Below, one piece after another: positions 18,528 to 26,219 of a DNA stretch of 64,000 nt. The notes beneath the pieces were generated by a model. The model was not told the DNA's origin. It searched no databases and was given only the letters and a program-made list of their open reading frames with translations. Positions within the stretch are counted from its first letter, which is position 1. Each line of letters starts with the position of its first letter. The translations under genes were made by a program, and so were the position numbers. Origin of the DNA: Gemmatimonadota bacterium (GTDB lineage: Bacteria; Gemmatimonadota; Gemmatimonadetes; Longimicrobiales; Gaopeijiaceae); contig QJYK01000088.1 of the NCBI GenBank assembly GCA_003248075.1, forward strand, positions 1-64,000, written 5' to 3'.

Positions 18528-18887
18528 CGACCACCGTCGCTCGGGGTCCGGCGTCATACCCGGGCCCCGAGCCGCACGGGGCGGGCGGCGACGCCGGAGC
18601 CTTCATGCACCGGACTCGGAATCGCCCGCCCGGCGACGTATCCTCGCACGTCATCGGCGATCCGGATCGCTTCCCGGATGCCTCCGCCAGGACGGCGCCC
18701 GTCGTGACGGACTCGTCACGGCTCCCCACGGGAGGACCACCACGCCCAGGGAGAGCGCGAGCAGGTGCGACGCCCTCCCCCGTAAGGGTCAGGCCCGGCC
18801 GCACGCCGACGGTCGACGTCCGAGGCGTTAGATTCGGAATACCCTGCCCAATGCGTCGTCGTGCGTCTCCCTCCCTCTCGGGGTCTG
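18528..18887. other. Spacer of about 360 bases without a convincing gene
   Basis: No frame here has a ribosome site plus protein-like composition. Just after the lipoprotein stop, CTCGGGG (18540-18546) and CCCCGAG (18565-18571) form a 7-base inverted repeat that could stop transcription, but there is no U-tract. The rest probably holds the promoter of the TPR gene at 18888. Confidence 0.5.
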
Positions 18888-20405
18888 ATGATGGGCCGGG
18901 TACTCCGTGACCTGCTGCGCCGGAGGGTCCCCCATGTCCTGGGGATCTATCTGGCCGGCGGATGGGGGCTTCTGGAGTTCAGCGACTTCGCGGTGCTCCA
19001 CTTCGGGCTGGCCGCCGCCTGGACGACCCGGATCATGGTCCTGCTCGCGGCGGGCCTGCCCGTGGCGCTGTGGGGCGCGTGGCGTCTGGGCGGCCGCGCT
19101 CCGACGTTCCCGATCACGGAGGCGCCGCCGCGCTCGGTGGCCGTCCTGCCCTTCGTCACCGTGGGTGAGGACCCCGACACCGACTACCTGGGCTTCGGGC
19201 TCGCGGATCAAATCGTCACCGATCTGGCTCGGATCGGGGATCTTCGCGTCGTCGCCAAGACGTCCTCGTTCGCCTACGCCGGAACGGCCGAAGACGTCCG
19301 CTCCATCGGCAGGCGGCTCGGCGCTCGGGCCATCCTGGAGGGAAGCGTCCAGCGGTCCGGTGACCGGCTACGCGTGAGCACACAGCTCGTCGACGTCGCG
19401 GACGGCTATCACCTGTGGTCCGAGCGATACGACCGGACCATGGAGGACGTGTTCCGCATCCAGGACGAGGTCGCGCACTCGGTCGCCCGCGTGCTCCACG
19501 CCGTGCTCCGCGAGTCCGAACGCGAGGCGCTCGCCCGAATACCGACGCACGACATCGACGCCTACGAGCTCTACCTCCAGGGTCGGAAGTTCATGTGGCA
19601 GACCCGACGCCGGAGCCTCCAATACGCACGAACTACGTTCCTCCGGGCCATCGGACGTGACCCGCGCTTCGCGCTGGCGTACACGGGGATCGCGGAGGCG
19701 ACGGCCTTGCTCTGCATGTACTATCCGACGGCGCGGGTCGACCTGGACGAGGCCGAGGCCGCTGCCGAGACCGCGCTCTCCATCGATCCGGAGCTACCGG
19801 AGGCTCATGCGGCGCGCGGCGCGGTGCTCTTCCTGAAGGGCGCCGTGGACGCCGCGGAGAAGGCGTTCGTGCGCGCGCTGGAACTGGACCCCCGCCTCTT
19901 CGAGGCTCTCTACCTCCACGGGCGAGCCTGCTTTCAGCAGGGCCGTTTCGCCGACGCCGCCCGACTCTTCTCGGAGGCCGGATCGGTGCGGGAGGACTAC
20001 GCAGCGGCCTACTTCACCGCGCAGTCGCTGGAGGCCCTCGGAAAGCACGACGAGGCGGAGGTCGCGTACCGGCTGGCGGCCGACGTCGCGGGGCGCCACG
20101 TGGAGCTGAACCCGGACGACCCCCGGGCCGCGACCATGCTCGCGGTCTCCCTGTGCCGGCTCGGGAAACAGGACGCCGGGCTACGCTGGGCCGAGCGGGC
20201 GCTGGAGATCGATCCCGAGGACGCGGGTGTGCGCTACAACGTCGCGTGTCTGTTCTCCGTCGCCGGCAAGCCCGATCGGGCGATCCAGTGCCTCCATGAA
20301 GCCCGCAGCGTCGGATTCGGGAACCGGGACTGGTTGGAGCGGGACCCCGACCTGGACGCGGTTCGGGACGACCCGCGCTTCAAGGCGATCCTCGAGGCGA
20401 TGTAG
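18888..20405 (+). CDS. Membrane TolB-like/TPR protein, 505 aa
   Basis: A short N-terminal cytoplasmic part is followed by two hydrophobic helices (about 15-40 and 48-68). A TolB-like domain (about 80-220, SVAVLPFVTVGEDP to VFRIQDEVAHSV) and TPR repeats (about 230-500) follow, the latter with clear AYTGIAEA, AEKAFVRALELDP and RWAERALEIDP units. It shares its C-terminal plan with the cyclase-like protein at 7008 and the SARP-type protein at 15479, but has no catalytic or DNA-binding module. It may act as a scaffold or sensor that contacts proteins in the periplasm. Two adjacent ATGs (18888 and 18891) are equally possible. Its last 26 bases overlap the 3' end of the thioredoxin gene on the other strand. 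Confidence 0.8.
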   Translation: MMGRVLRDLLRRRVPHVLGIYLAGGWGLLEFSDFAVLHFGLAAAWTTRIMVLLAAGLPVALWGAWRLGGRAPTFPITEAPPRSVAVLPFVTVGEDPDTDYLGFGLADQIVTDLARIGDLRVVAKTSSFAYAGTAEDVRSIGRRLGARAILEGSVQRSGDRLRVSTQLVDVADGYHLWSERYDRTMEDVFRIQDEVAHSVARVLHAVLRESEREALARIPTHDIDAYELYLQGRKFMWQTRRRSLQYARTTFLRAIGRDPRFALAYTGIAEATALLCMYYPTARVDLDEAEAAAETALSIDPELPEAHAARGAVLFLKGAVDAAEKAFVRALELDPRLFEALYLHGRACFQQGRFADAARLFSEAGSVREDYAAAYFTAQSLEALGKHDEAEVAYRLAADVAGRHVELNPDDPRAATMLAVSLCRLGKQDAGLRWAERALEIDPEDAGVRYNVACLFSVAGKPDRAIQCLHEARSVGFGNRDWLERDPDLDAVRDDPRFKAILEAM

Positions 20406-20967
20406 CCGCGGGCGCACCCGCCCCCGCCGGGTCCTCCGCAAGTAGCTCCTCCACGGCGCGCCGGAGCGCCTCCGTGTCGAAGGCGCCCCGGACGATCTTT
20501 CGCACCTTGCCCTCGCGGTCCACCAGGAAGGACTGGGGCAGCATCGATACGCCACCATAGGACAGCCGGAGCCCCTCGGACGCCATCGCGACCGGATAGC
20601 TGATTCCCGCCTCCCTCACCCAGGCCCTCACCGCGTCCCGACCTCCCACGTCCGTCGACAGCCCCACGACCGTGAATCCCCGGTCGCGATACGCCTCGAA
20701 CGCGGCCTGAAAGGCGGGCATCTCGCGCCGGCAGGGCGGGCACCAGGTGGCCCAGAAGTTGACCAGCACGACGTCACCGCGGAGGTCACGCAGCGCCAGG
20801 CGCCGGCCCTCGAGCGTCCTCACCGAGAACGCTGGAGCCGGCTCGTGCCAGGTCGGCCGCCCGACGTTCGGTCGAGGCAGCAGAGCCAGCGTCGCGGCGA
20901 GGCCGCCGAGCAGGGCGGCTGCGAGCATCGCGGCCCGCGCGCCGGGTGATGCCCGAGGAGCGTTCAT
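20380..20967 (-). CDS. TlpA/ResA-like thioredoxin, membrane-anchored, 195 aa
   Basis: An uncleaved signal or anchor helix (about 12-30) is followed by a compact redoxin domain with the active site WCPPC (C76, C79) in NFWATWCPPCRREMP. The cis-proline loop reads MLPQSFLVD. Such proteins reduce disulfides outside the cytoplasm, often to prepare haem-binding or copper-binding Cys residues. The ATG lies 16 bases after the stop of the fasciclin gene, so the two form an operon. Its position beside a nos cluster, whose CuA centre needs reduced cysteines, makes a maturation role attractive but unproven. The 3' end overlaps the convergent TPR gene by 26 bases. Confidence 0.85.
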   Translation of the reverse strand: MNAPRASPGARAAMLAAALLGGLAATLALLPRPNVGRPTWHEPAPAFSVRTLEGRRLALRDLRGDVVLVNFWATWCPPCRREMPAFQAAFEAYRDRGFTVVGLSTDVGGRDAVRAWVREAGISYPVAMASEGLRLSYGGVSMLPQSFLVDREGKVRKIVRGAFDTEALRRAVEELLAEDPAGAGAPAATSPRGSP

Positions 20968-20983
20968 GCGTGGGGGGTCCGGC

Positions 20984-21562
20984 TCAGCTCGCGGCGATGA
21001 GGAACACGTCCCCGATGACGTGGACGATCCCGTTCGACGCCTCGATGCTCGCGAGGATCTTTGAGCCGTTCACGTAGGTCCCGTCCTCGCGCACCTCGAC
21101 GTCCACGTAGTGACCCGTGGCCATGTACAGCGGCACACCGTCCTTGAGCTGCTCGATGGGGAACTTCCCGGGTGCCGCATGCGACGTGATGATCTTCGCC
21201 AGCTTCTGCTTGTTCTCGGGCTTGAGCAGGTCGTCGACCGTGCCCGGAGGCAGCGCGTCGAAGGCGGCGTTCACCGGCGCGAATACGGTGAGCGGACCGG
21301 CATTGACCAACACGTTCTCGAGCTCGGCTGCCTTCACTGCCGCCACCAGCGTCGTGTGATCCGGGGACGACAGGGCGATACCGAGGATGTTCGCCTTCGA
21401 CTTCGCGTCGACCACGTACGCTTGACCTTTGTTGGAGGCGGCGTCGAAGGAGTCGCCGCCGGCGGGGGCGCCACTCTCGCCACCCCCACAGCCGGCCAGG
21501 AGCAGCAGCCCGAGCGCTCCCGGGATCAACAACACCCGAAGATCAGAGATGCTTGAGGACAT
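20984..21562 (-). CDS. Fasciclin-domain lipoprotein, 192 aa
   Basis: The lipoprotein signal ends at LLLAGC (Cys near 25) and is followed by a Gly-rich linker. One fasciclin (FAS1) domain spans about 50-190: the H1 box reads NAGPLTVFAPVNAAFDALP and the H2 box NGIVHVIGDVFL. FAS1 domains mediate adhesion or bind small ligands; single-domain bacterial copies have no agreed role. The ATG at 21562 has a GGGAGG site 5 bases upstream, which fixes the start, although the frame remains open for a further 1.4 kb inside nosY. It heads an operon with the thioredoxin and is divergent from an Rrf2 regulator. Confidence 0.85.
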   Translation of the reverse strand: MSSSISDLRVLLIPGALGLLLLAGCGGGESGAPAGGDSFDAASNKGQAYVVDAKSKANILGIALSSPDHTTLVAAVKAAELENVLVNAGPLTVFAPVNAAFDALPPGTVDDLLKPENKQKLAKIITSHAAPGKFPIEQLKDGVPLYMATGHYVDVEVREDGTYVNGSKILASIEASNGIVHVIGDVFLIAAS

Positions 21563-21585
21563 CTGAACCTCCCGAGGAGGAAAGC

Positions 21586-21603
21586 GGCGCGGCACTCCGC
21601 GCC
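21586..21603. promoter_or_regulatory. Perfect 7-base inverted repeat in the fasciclin/Rrf2 divergent spacer
   Basis: GGCGCGG (21586-21592) and CCGCGCC (21597-21603) are separated by CACT and sit 24-41 bases upstream of the fasciclin ATG. This could be a hairpin in the leader RNA or a binding site for the divergent Rrf2 regulator. It does not resemble the TCGGA palindrome upstream of the other rrf2 gene. Confidence 0.3.
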
Positions 21604-21700
21604 AGGTGAAAAGGGGCCTCGCCGTCGGCCCGGGGCCCTTTGCCCCCACGCCGTGGCCAGCTACCGTTTGGGTGCCCCCCACCCGCGCTGCCGCGGGAGG

Positions 21701-22135
21701 ATGACAACCCAGCTCGAGCCTGCCCCCGTGCTCACAAGGACCGGTGGATACCCGCTCCACGCCGCAGTGGCGATTGCGGAGCGGGAGAGCGACGGACGTC
21801 TGGTCCTCGCGACGGAGATCGCAGCCGACCTGGACCTGCCCGCCGATTATCTCGCGAAGATCCTGCAGACGCTCGCGCGAGCCGGCATCCTCGGCTCGGA
21901 GCGGGGACGGAACGGAGGCTTCCGCATGACGCGGCCACCCCGCGAGATCCTTCTGATCGACGTCGTCGCTCCCTTCGACAACCTGGGACCGGAGCGCCAA
22001 TGCCTGCTGGGGCGCGGCACTTGCATGGAGGTGGGCGGCTGTCCCGCTCACAAGCAGTGGCGAGAGGCCAGCGCACCGGCTTTCCGGTTCTTCGAAACGC
22101 GCTCGCTCGCGGACCTCATGGGTAGACACGGTTAG
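21701..22135 (+). CDS. Rrf2-family regulator with three cysteines (NsrR/IscR-like), 144 aa
   Basis: A winged-helix N-terminus of Rrf2 type (LTRTGGYPLHAAVAIAE, then LDLPADYLAKILQTLARAGI and GRNGGFRMTRPP) is followed by a Cys cluster C-x6-C-x5-C (QC..GTC..GGC). In this family three such Cys bind an Fe-S cluster that senses NO, redox state or iron. ATG 21701 has a GGGAGG site directly abutting it; a GTG at 21728 lies nearer to the usual family start. The gene is divergent from fasciclin-thioredoxin and convergent with nosY, their stop codons overlapping in TTAG. Its place at the end of the nos operon suggests NO- or N2O-linked control, possibly of the fasciclin-thioredoxin pair. Confidence 0.85.
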   Translation: MTTQLEPAPVLTRTGGYPLHAAVAIAERESDGRLVLATEIAADLDLPADYLAKILQTLARAGILGSERGRNGGFRMTRPPREILLIDVVAPFDNLGPERQCLLGRGTCMEVGGCPAHKQWREASAPAFRFFETRSLADLMGRHG

Positions 22136-22920
22136 AAGTCCATTCTCGTGAACCGTCGGAGCGCCCACGCGTAGGGAAGCGCGATCCAGGCGGTCAGCGA
22201 GACCGCCGCCCCTACCAGCCCCCACCCCTTCCCGAAGAAGTCCTGGAAAACCGCTCCCGTGTACCCGAGTAGCGCCGACGCGTCCACCGCGATGAGGATC
22301 AGAACCCTGGCCAGGTCGACCGGGTTGAGCACCATCGCAACGAGCATGGGACGCTCCAGCGGGTAGGCCGCGAACGCGTGGCTCGCGATCAACACGACCC
22401 CGTCGTACACCACCGTGAGGACCAGCCAGAGCAGGAGCGCCGCTCCGAGGCCACGCGCGGCGTCGCCCAGGGTGAAGGCGACGACAAAGCCGATGGCCGT
22501 GAAGACCGCGGTGAGGAGCGTCCCCGACAGGAGCAGCAGGACAGCCTGGCCCGGGACCTCCTGTGTGGCACCCGACGACGCCAGGGGAAGGCCGACGCCG
22601 AGCAGGAAGGCACCGATCAGCGGCAGGGTCAGCCCCAGGTACAGCCCGGCGAAGAGCGAGCGACGCCCGACCGGCTGCGACAGGAGCAGCTCCGTGAACG
22701 GCCGGCCGTCGTAGAGGAAGATGGTCGCCACCAGGAGGCTGACGAGGGGCACCGCCAGAAGCACCACGTTGGCCAGGGACGGGAGCACGCGCTCGACGCC
22801 GCCCCCGAGACGGACCAGGCCCAGCGTCGTTGCCAGGAAGAAGAGCGCGTAGCCGATCAGCGCCCGGCTCCGGACCACGTTCCGCGTCTGATAACGGAAG
22901 ACCTTGCGCGTGGTGGACAT
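22132..22920 (-). CDS. nosY: NosY, ABC-type permease for nitrous oxide reductase maturation
   Basis: The 262-residue protein is almost entirely hydrophobic, with about six membrane helices. It starts YQTRNVVRSRALIGYALFF, ends in the basic tail RRFTRMDF, and carries a conserved YDGRPFTELLLSQPVGRR loop after the second helix. NosY forms the membrane part of the NosDFY complex, which uses ATP from NosF to drive copper/sulfur delivery to the CuZ site of NosZ through NosD. The start is set by a TGATG overlap with the nosF stop and an AGGAGG site 8 bases upstream. It is the last gene of the nos operon. Family assignment rests on position and topology as well as sequence. Confidence 0.9.
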   Translation of the reverse strand: MSTTRKVFRYQTRNVVRSRALIGYALFFLATTLGLVRLGGGVERVLPSLANVVLLAVPLVSLLVATIFLYDGRPFTELLLSQPVGRRSLFAGLYLGLTLPLIGAFLLGVGLPLASSGATQEVPGQAVLLLLSGTLLTAVFTAIGFVVAFTLGDAARGLGAALLLWLVLTVVYDGVVLIASHAFAAYPLERPMLVAMVLNPVDLARVLILIAVDASALLGYTGAVFQDFFGKGWGLVGAAVSLTAWIALPYAWALRRFTRMDF

Positions 22921-23723
22921 CACGCCACCTCCTCGCCGCACCCGGAGGAGCGCGCTGGCCCGCTTCGCTCGTCACCGCCCTCGAGGATCAGCGCCGCGAT
23001 GGCACCTTCCAGCTCCGCCTGGCCGGTCGCCGCCAACAGCTCGGAGACCTCTCCCTCGAAGCGGACGACGCCGTCCAACAGGAAGACCACGTCGTCGGCG
23101 AGGGACTGGAGCTGGCCGAGATCGTGCGACGTCAGCAGTACGGTCCGTCCCGCGTCCCGCTCCGTACGTACGCGATCCTTGAGCACCCGCGCCGCCACCG
23201 GATCGAGACCCGCCGTGGGCTCGTCGAGAACGAGCACGGTCGCGCGGTACCTCAACGCCAGCGCCGCGTTCAGCTTCTGCTGATTGCCGCCGGAAAGGGC
23301 CCGGAAGGGCTTGGACATCTCCGTTACGATCCCGAACGACTCCACCAACGAATCGTCGGGGCGGCCCTCGAAGCCGCGCAGGTCGTCCAACATCGACGCG
23401 AGCTCGTGTCCGGTCAGGTTGTCCGGAAAGCGCGGCAGCTGCGGCATGTAGCCGATGTCGCGCCGGTACGCCGCGTCCCCGTTCACTCGGGCCTGTCCCA
23501 GCGTCACGGTGCCCTCGTCGGGTCGAACCAGCCCCAGGATCATCTTGAGCAGCGTGGTCTTCCCGGCACCGTTCGGGCCGAGAACAGCAGTGATGCGCCC
23601 CGGTCGGAAGCACACGTCCACGTCGCGGAGGACCGCCAGGTCACCATAGCTCTTGGAGACCCCGTGAACCCTCACCCATACCGGACGGGGACCCAGGTCC
23701 CGGAGCGCGCGCGCGTCGGTCAC
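22920..23723 (-). CDS. nosF: NosF, ABC ATPase of the nos maturation complex
   Basis: The 267-residue cytoplasmic ATPase has Walker A GPNGAGKTT, the Q-loop at GYMPQ, signature LSGGN, Walker B with VLVLDEPTAGLDP, and the switch His in LTSHD. It hydrolyses ATP to drive the NosDFY complex. The frame opens at GTG 23735, but I choose the GTG at 23723 because it overlaps the nosD stop in GTGA and has GGAGG 6 bases upstream; translation is probably coupled. The 3' end overlaps nosY by one base. All motifs are intact. Confidence 0.93.
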   Translation of the reverse strand: MTDARALRDLGPRPVWVRVHGVSKSYGDLAVLRDVDVCFRPGRITAVLGPNGAGKTTLLKMILGLVRPDEGTVTLGQARVNGDAAYRRDIGYMPQLPRFPDNLTGHELASMLDDLRGFEGRPDDSLVESFGIVTEMSKPFRALSGGNQQKLNAALALRYRATVLVLDEPTAGLDPVAARVLKDRVRTERDAGRTVLLTSHDLGQLQSLADDVVFLLDGVVRFEGEVSELLAATGQAELEGAIAALILEGGDERSGPARSSGCGEEVA

Positions 23724-24994
23724 GATGGCCTCCACGGAGTCGCGATGGGGTTGAGGGCTGGACGTGCGTCCACCAGGTTGTCCGGCGTGAGCATCGGCAG
23801 CACGGACTCGGCGAGATCGAGGAGGGTAACCAGGAAGCTCCGCTGCAGGACCAGAGCCGGCTCGTTCTGCTCAACTACCAGCGAGAACAGGCGCACGGGT
23901 CGGAAGGGCACGTCGCCCGTACCGTCCCGGTCCCGATCGTAGCCGCGGTATCGGTCCCAGTAGTTGTCCTCGAAGGTGCTGTAGGTGCGGCGGCTGTTCG
24001 TCGACACGTCGAAGGAGTTGCCGACGAAGTTGTTGCGACGAAACGAGCTCTCCTCGGAGTTGGCGAGTACCTGAACGGCCCAACCGTTCGCAACGAAATC
24101 GTTCTCGACGACTTCGAGCCGGTTCGCCCCCTCGGCATGGATGCCGACGCTGTTCCTGTGGAACCGGTTTCCCGCGATGCGGGAGTCCGTGATCTCCTTG
24201 AGGAGCAGCCCGAACGCCGCGCCACCCCGATTGTCATCGAAGTCGTTCCCCTCCATCACGACCCCGCGCGTGTACATGACCGCCACGCCGGCGCCGTTCC
24301 GGCGGAACGAGTTGCGCAGGTAGCTGCACCCGTCCGAGAACATGAAGTGCAGCCCATAGCGGAGGTTGTCCTGGCTGCGGTTGCCCCGGACTCGGCTGTC
24401 CTCCACGAACTCGAAGTAGATCCCGTCCCGGTGGCCCTCCACGCGATTGTCCTCGATCGTCACACGGGCCGAATACCAGAGGTGGATGCCGTTACCCGCG
24501 CGGCTCTCCCGGTCTCCGTGGGCGATCAGGACGTTGTTCCGCACGACGCAATCCCCGGCGTTCGCCAGGTAGATTCCGAAGAAGGCGTTTTCGATGCGGT
24601 TTCCCTCGATGTGGCAGAACCGGACACGCTCGACGCGCAGCGCTGCGCGATCGTCGACGAAGGTGATCCCGGTGTCCCGCAGCGTCAGACCCAGGACCGA
24701 GACCGAGTCCGCCGCCACGACCACGAGGCCCCGGCGTCCCTCGCCGTCCAGGACGGCCCCCTCGCGCCCGAGCAGGGTCAGCGGCCGGTCGATGACGACG
24801 GTTTCCTCCCGATAGACGCCCGGCTCCACGACGACCGTGTCGTGGGGGTGTGCTGCCGCCACCGCCGCCGTCACGTTCGTGTAGGGGCCCGCGGCCCCCA
24901 CGCGGAGCACGTCGGGTCGCTGGGCTGCGGCCACGCCCGGGCGCGCGACGGCCGCAGCTACCACCGCTGCAACGGCGAGGAGCGCCCGTCTCAC
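23720..24994 (-). CDS. nosD: NosD, periplasmic copper-chaperone beta-helix protein
   Basis: The 424-residue protein has a Sec signal (VRRALLAVAAVVAAAV to VAAAQ) and then parallel beta-helix (CASH) repeats such as EDNRVEGHRDGIYFE, RGNRSQDNLRYGLHFMFSD and RRNNFVGNSFDVST, ending with the NYWDRYRGYDRDRDGTGD motif typical of NosD. It passes copper to the CuZ site of nitrous oxide reductase as part of NosDFY. The GTG start at 24994 lies 2 bases after the preceding stop with a GGGGAGGG site upstream. The open frame upstream of it is unlike protein. HFMFSD and nearby Met/His residues are candidate copper contacts by family analogy. Confidence 0.93.
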   Translation of the reverse strand: MRRALLAVAAVVAAAVARPGVAAAQRPDVLRVGAAGPYTNVTAAVAAAHPHDTVVVEPGVYREETVVIDRPLTLLGREGAVLDGEGRRGLVVVAADSVSVLGLTLRDTGITFVDDRAALRVERVRFCHIEGNRIENAFFGIYLANAGDCVVRNNVLIAHGDRESRAGNGIHLWYSARVTIEDNRVEGHRDGIYFEFVEDSRVRGNRSQDNLRYGLHFMFSDGCSYLRNSFRRNGAGVAVMYTRGVVMEGNDFDDNRGGAAFGLLLKEITDSRIAGNRFHRNSVGIHAEGANRLEVVENDFVANGWAVQVLANSEESSFRRNNFVGNSFDVSTNSRRTYSTFEDNYWDRYRGYDRDRDGTGDVPFRPVRLFSLVVEQNEPALVLQRSFLVTLLDLAESVLPMLTPDNLVDARPALNPIATPWRPS

Positions 24995-24995
24995 G

Positions 24996-26147
24996 TCACC
25001 CTCCCCGGGCTCCGGGGGCCTGGGTGCTGCTGTGTCCCCCGTGGGGCGGCTGGCCCTGGGGCCAGCGCTCCGCGACCAGCGCCTTGACCTCTTCCCAATC
25101 CACGGGGCGTCCACCGAACGCGTTCACCGCGCCCTCGCGGTCTTCTAGCCTGGCGAACGCCGTCAAGCCGAGTCCCATGGGAGATGCCAGCGTCGGGCTC
25201 ACGAGGAAGTGCGCTTCCTCTACCGAGACGAGGTCCGCGGGATTCGCGAAGTCCGTCACCCACATGGAGTGGACGCTGTCCGGGTCGTCCATTGCCTGGA
25301 GAAATGCCGCCATGCACTCGATGGAGTCGAAGACCCAGGCGCGGCCGGTCCGCGTGAGTAGCTCCGAGGCATGGCCTTCGTCCTCGATGCCCATCAGGCA
25401 CTGCGCACAAGCCTCGGAGCCGAACGCGATCGGGCGGGGAGTCGGCGCGCCGCATCCAGACAGCATGACCGTCGCGCCCAAAGCCAGCGCCGTCACCGTG
25501 GCGGCCCCCGACGTGTCACGGGCGCCGGAGCCGCCGCCGTCCGCGCCCCCCGTGGGGCTGCCTGTTCCCGCCATCCTCCGCCGCTCCGAGATCGCCAAGC
25601 CGACCGCGATGGCACCGGCCGCGATGGCGATCCAACCGCCCGACCCCGGCCACGAGTGCGCGGTGAAGTTCAGGATCTGTCGGCGACCGATCAGAGGGGG
25701 CTGGTAGCTCATGCCCGGGATCTTGATGATCGCGTGCTCCTGATCGAGGTCGTGCCCGTAGTCGTACTCCCACTTCCAGAAGTCCCCGAGCCCACCGAGG
25801 GCCACGACCAGGAAGAGGGTCGCCCACGCGTAGAGGACCTTCCGACGTCCGAGCGCCGCGACCAGGAGTCCGAAGCCGATCAGCACCGCCACGACGACAG
25901 GCATGATGCGCATCTCCGGAATGGACTCCGGCTCGATCCGCTTCATGCCGATGTAGTGGTTGAGGTTGTTGATGTTTCGCAGGTCGTGCTGCTTCTCACC
26001 GACGATCGTGTTGATTCGGATCACCATGCCCAGGCCCTCGGGGTACTGAGGGGCCTGCAGCCTGATGCGCCATACCGGGAGCACGTAGACCAGGCCCAGT
26101 GCCAGGGCGGCAACCAGGACCAGGATCCGGCTTCCCTTCCTCATCAT
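24996..26147 (-). CDS. Fusion of a nos-cluster membrane protein with a NosL copper chaperone, 383 aa
   Basis: Residues 1-190 are a membrane protein with four hydrophobic helices (about 8-26, 82-100, 105-122, 172-187). It carries conserved-looking loops: WRIRLQAPQYPEGL, RNINNLNHYIGMKRI and GDFWKWEYDYGHDLD. I believe this is the membrane protein often found next to nosZ in clade II clusters, perhaps NosB, but I am not certain. After a Gly/Ser linker (192-215) comes a second signal-like stretch ending in a lipobox (VMLSGC, Cys232). A NosL domain follows, with the metal motif CAQCLM (247-252) and WVFDSIECMAAFL. NosL feeds Cu(I) to NosD/NosZ and is normally a separate lipoprotein. The frame is unbroken. 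An internal start at ATG (codon 192, GGAGG upstream) or GTG (codon 218) could give free NosL. Confidence 0.85.
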   Translation of the reverse strand: MMRKGSRILVLVAALALGLVYVLPVWRIRLQAPQYPEGLGMVIRINTIVGEKQHDLRNINNLNHYIGMKRIEPESIPEMRIMPVVVAVLIGFGLLVAALGRRKVLYAWATLFLVVALGGLGDFWKWEYDYGHDLDQEHAIIKIPGMSYQPPLIGRRQILNFTAHSWPGSGGWIAIAAGAIAVGLAISERRRMAGTGSPTGGADGGGSGARDTSGAATVTALALGATVMLSGCGAPTPRPIAFGSEACAQCLMGIEDEGHASELLTRTGRAWVFDSIECMAAFLQAMDDPDSVHSMWVTDFANPADLVSVEEAHFLVSPTLASPMGLGLTAFARLEDREGAVNAFGGRPVDWEEVKALVAERWPQGQPPHGGHSSTQAPGARGG

Positions 26148-26219
26148 GGCTCGTTCCTCACCGGGTGGGGCGGAGGGGGCGGTGGGACTCGCCCCCTCCG
26201 GGGATTCGTCAGGGCTCGG

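Noticed and set aside
18184-18804. Minus-strand open frame over the small lipoprotein and the following spacer
   Set aside because: It has no ribosome site or domain and overlaps a gene with a strong ribosome site and lipobox.
21613-21640. GGGCC-N8-GGCCC repeat in the fasciclin/Rrf2 spacer as a second Rrf2 site
   Set aside because: It shares only the arm length and spacer with the TCGGA palindrome, and such GC repeats are common by chance here.
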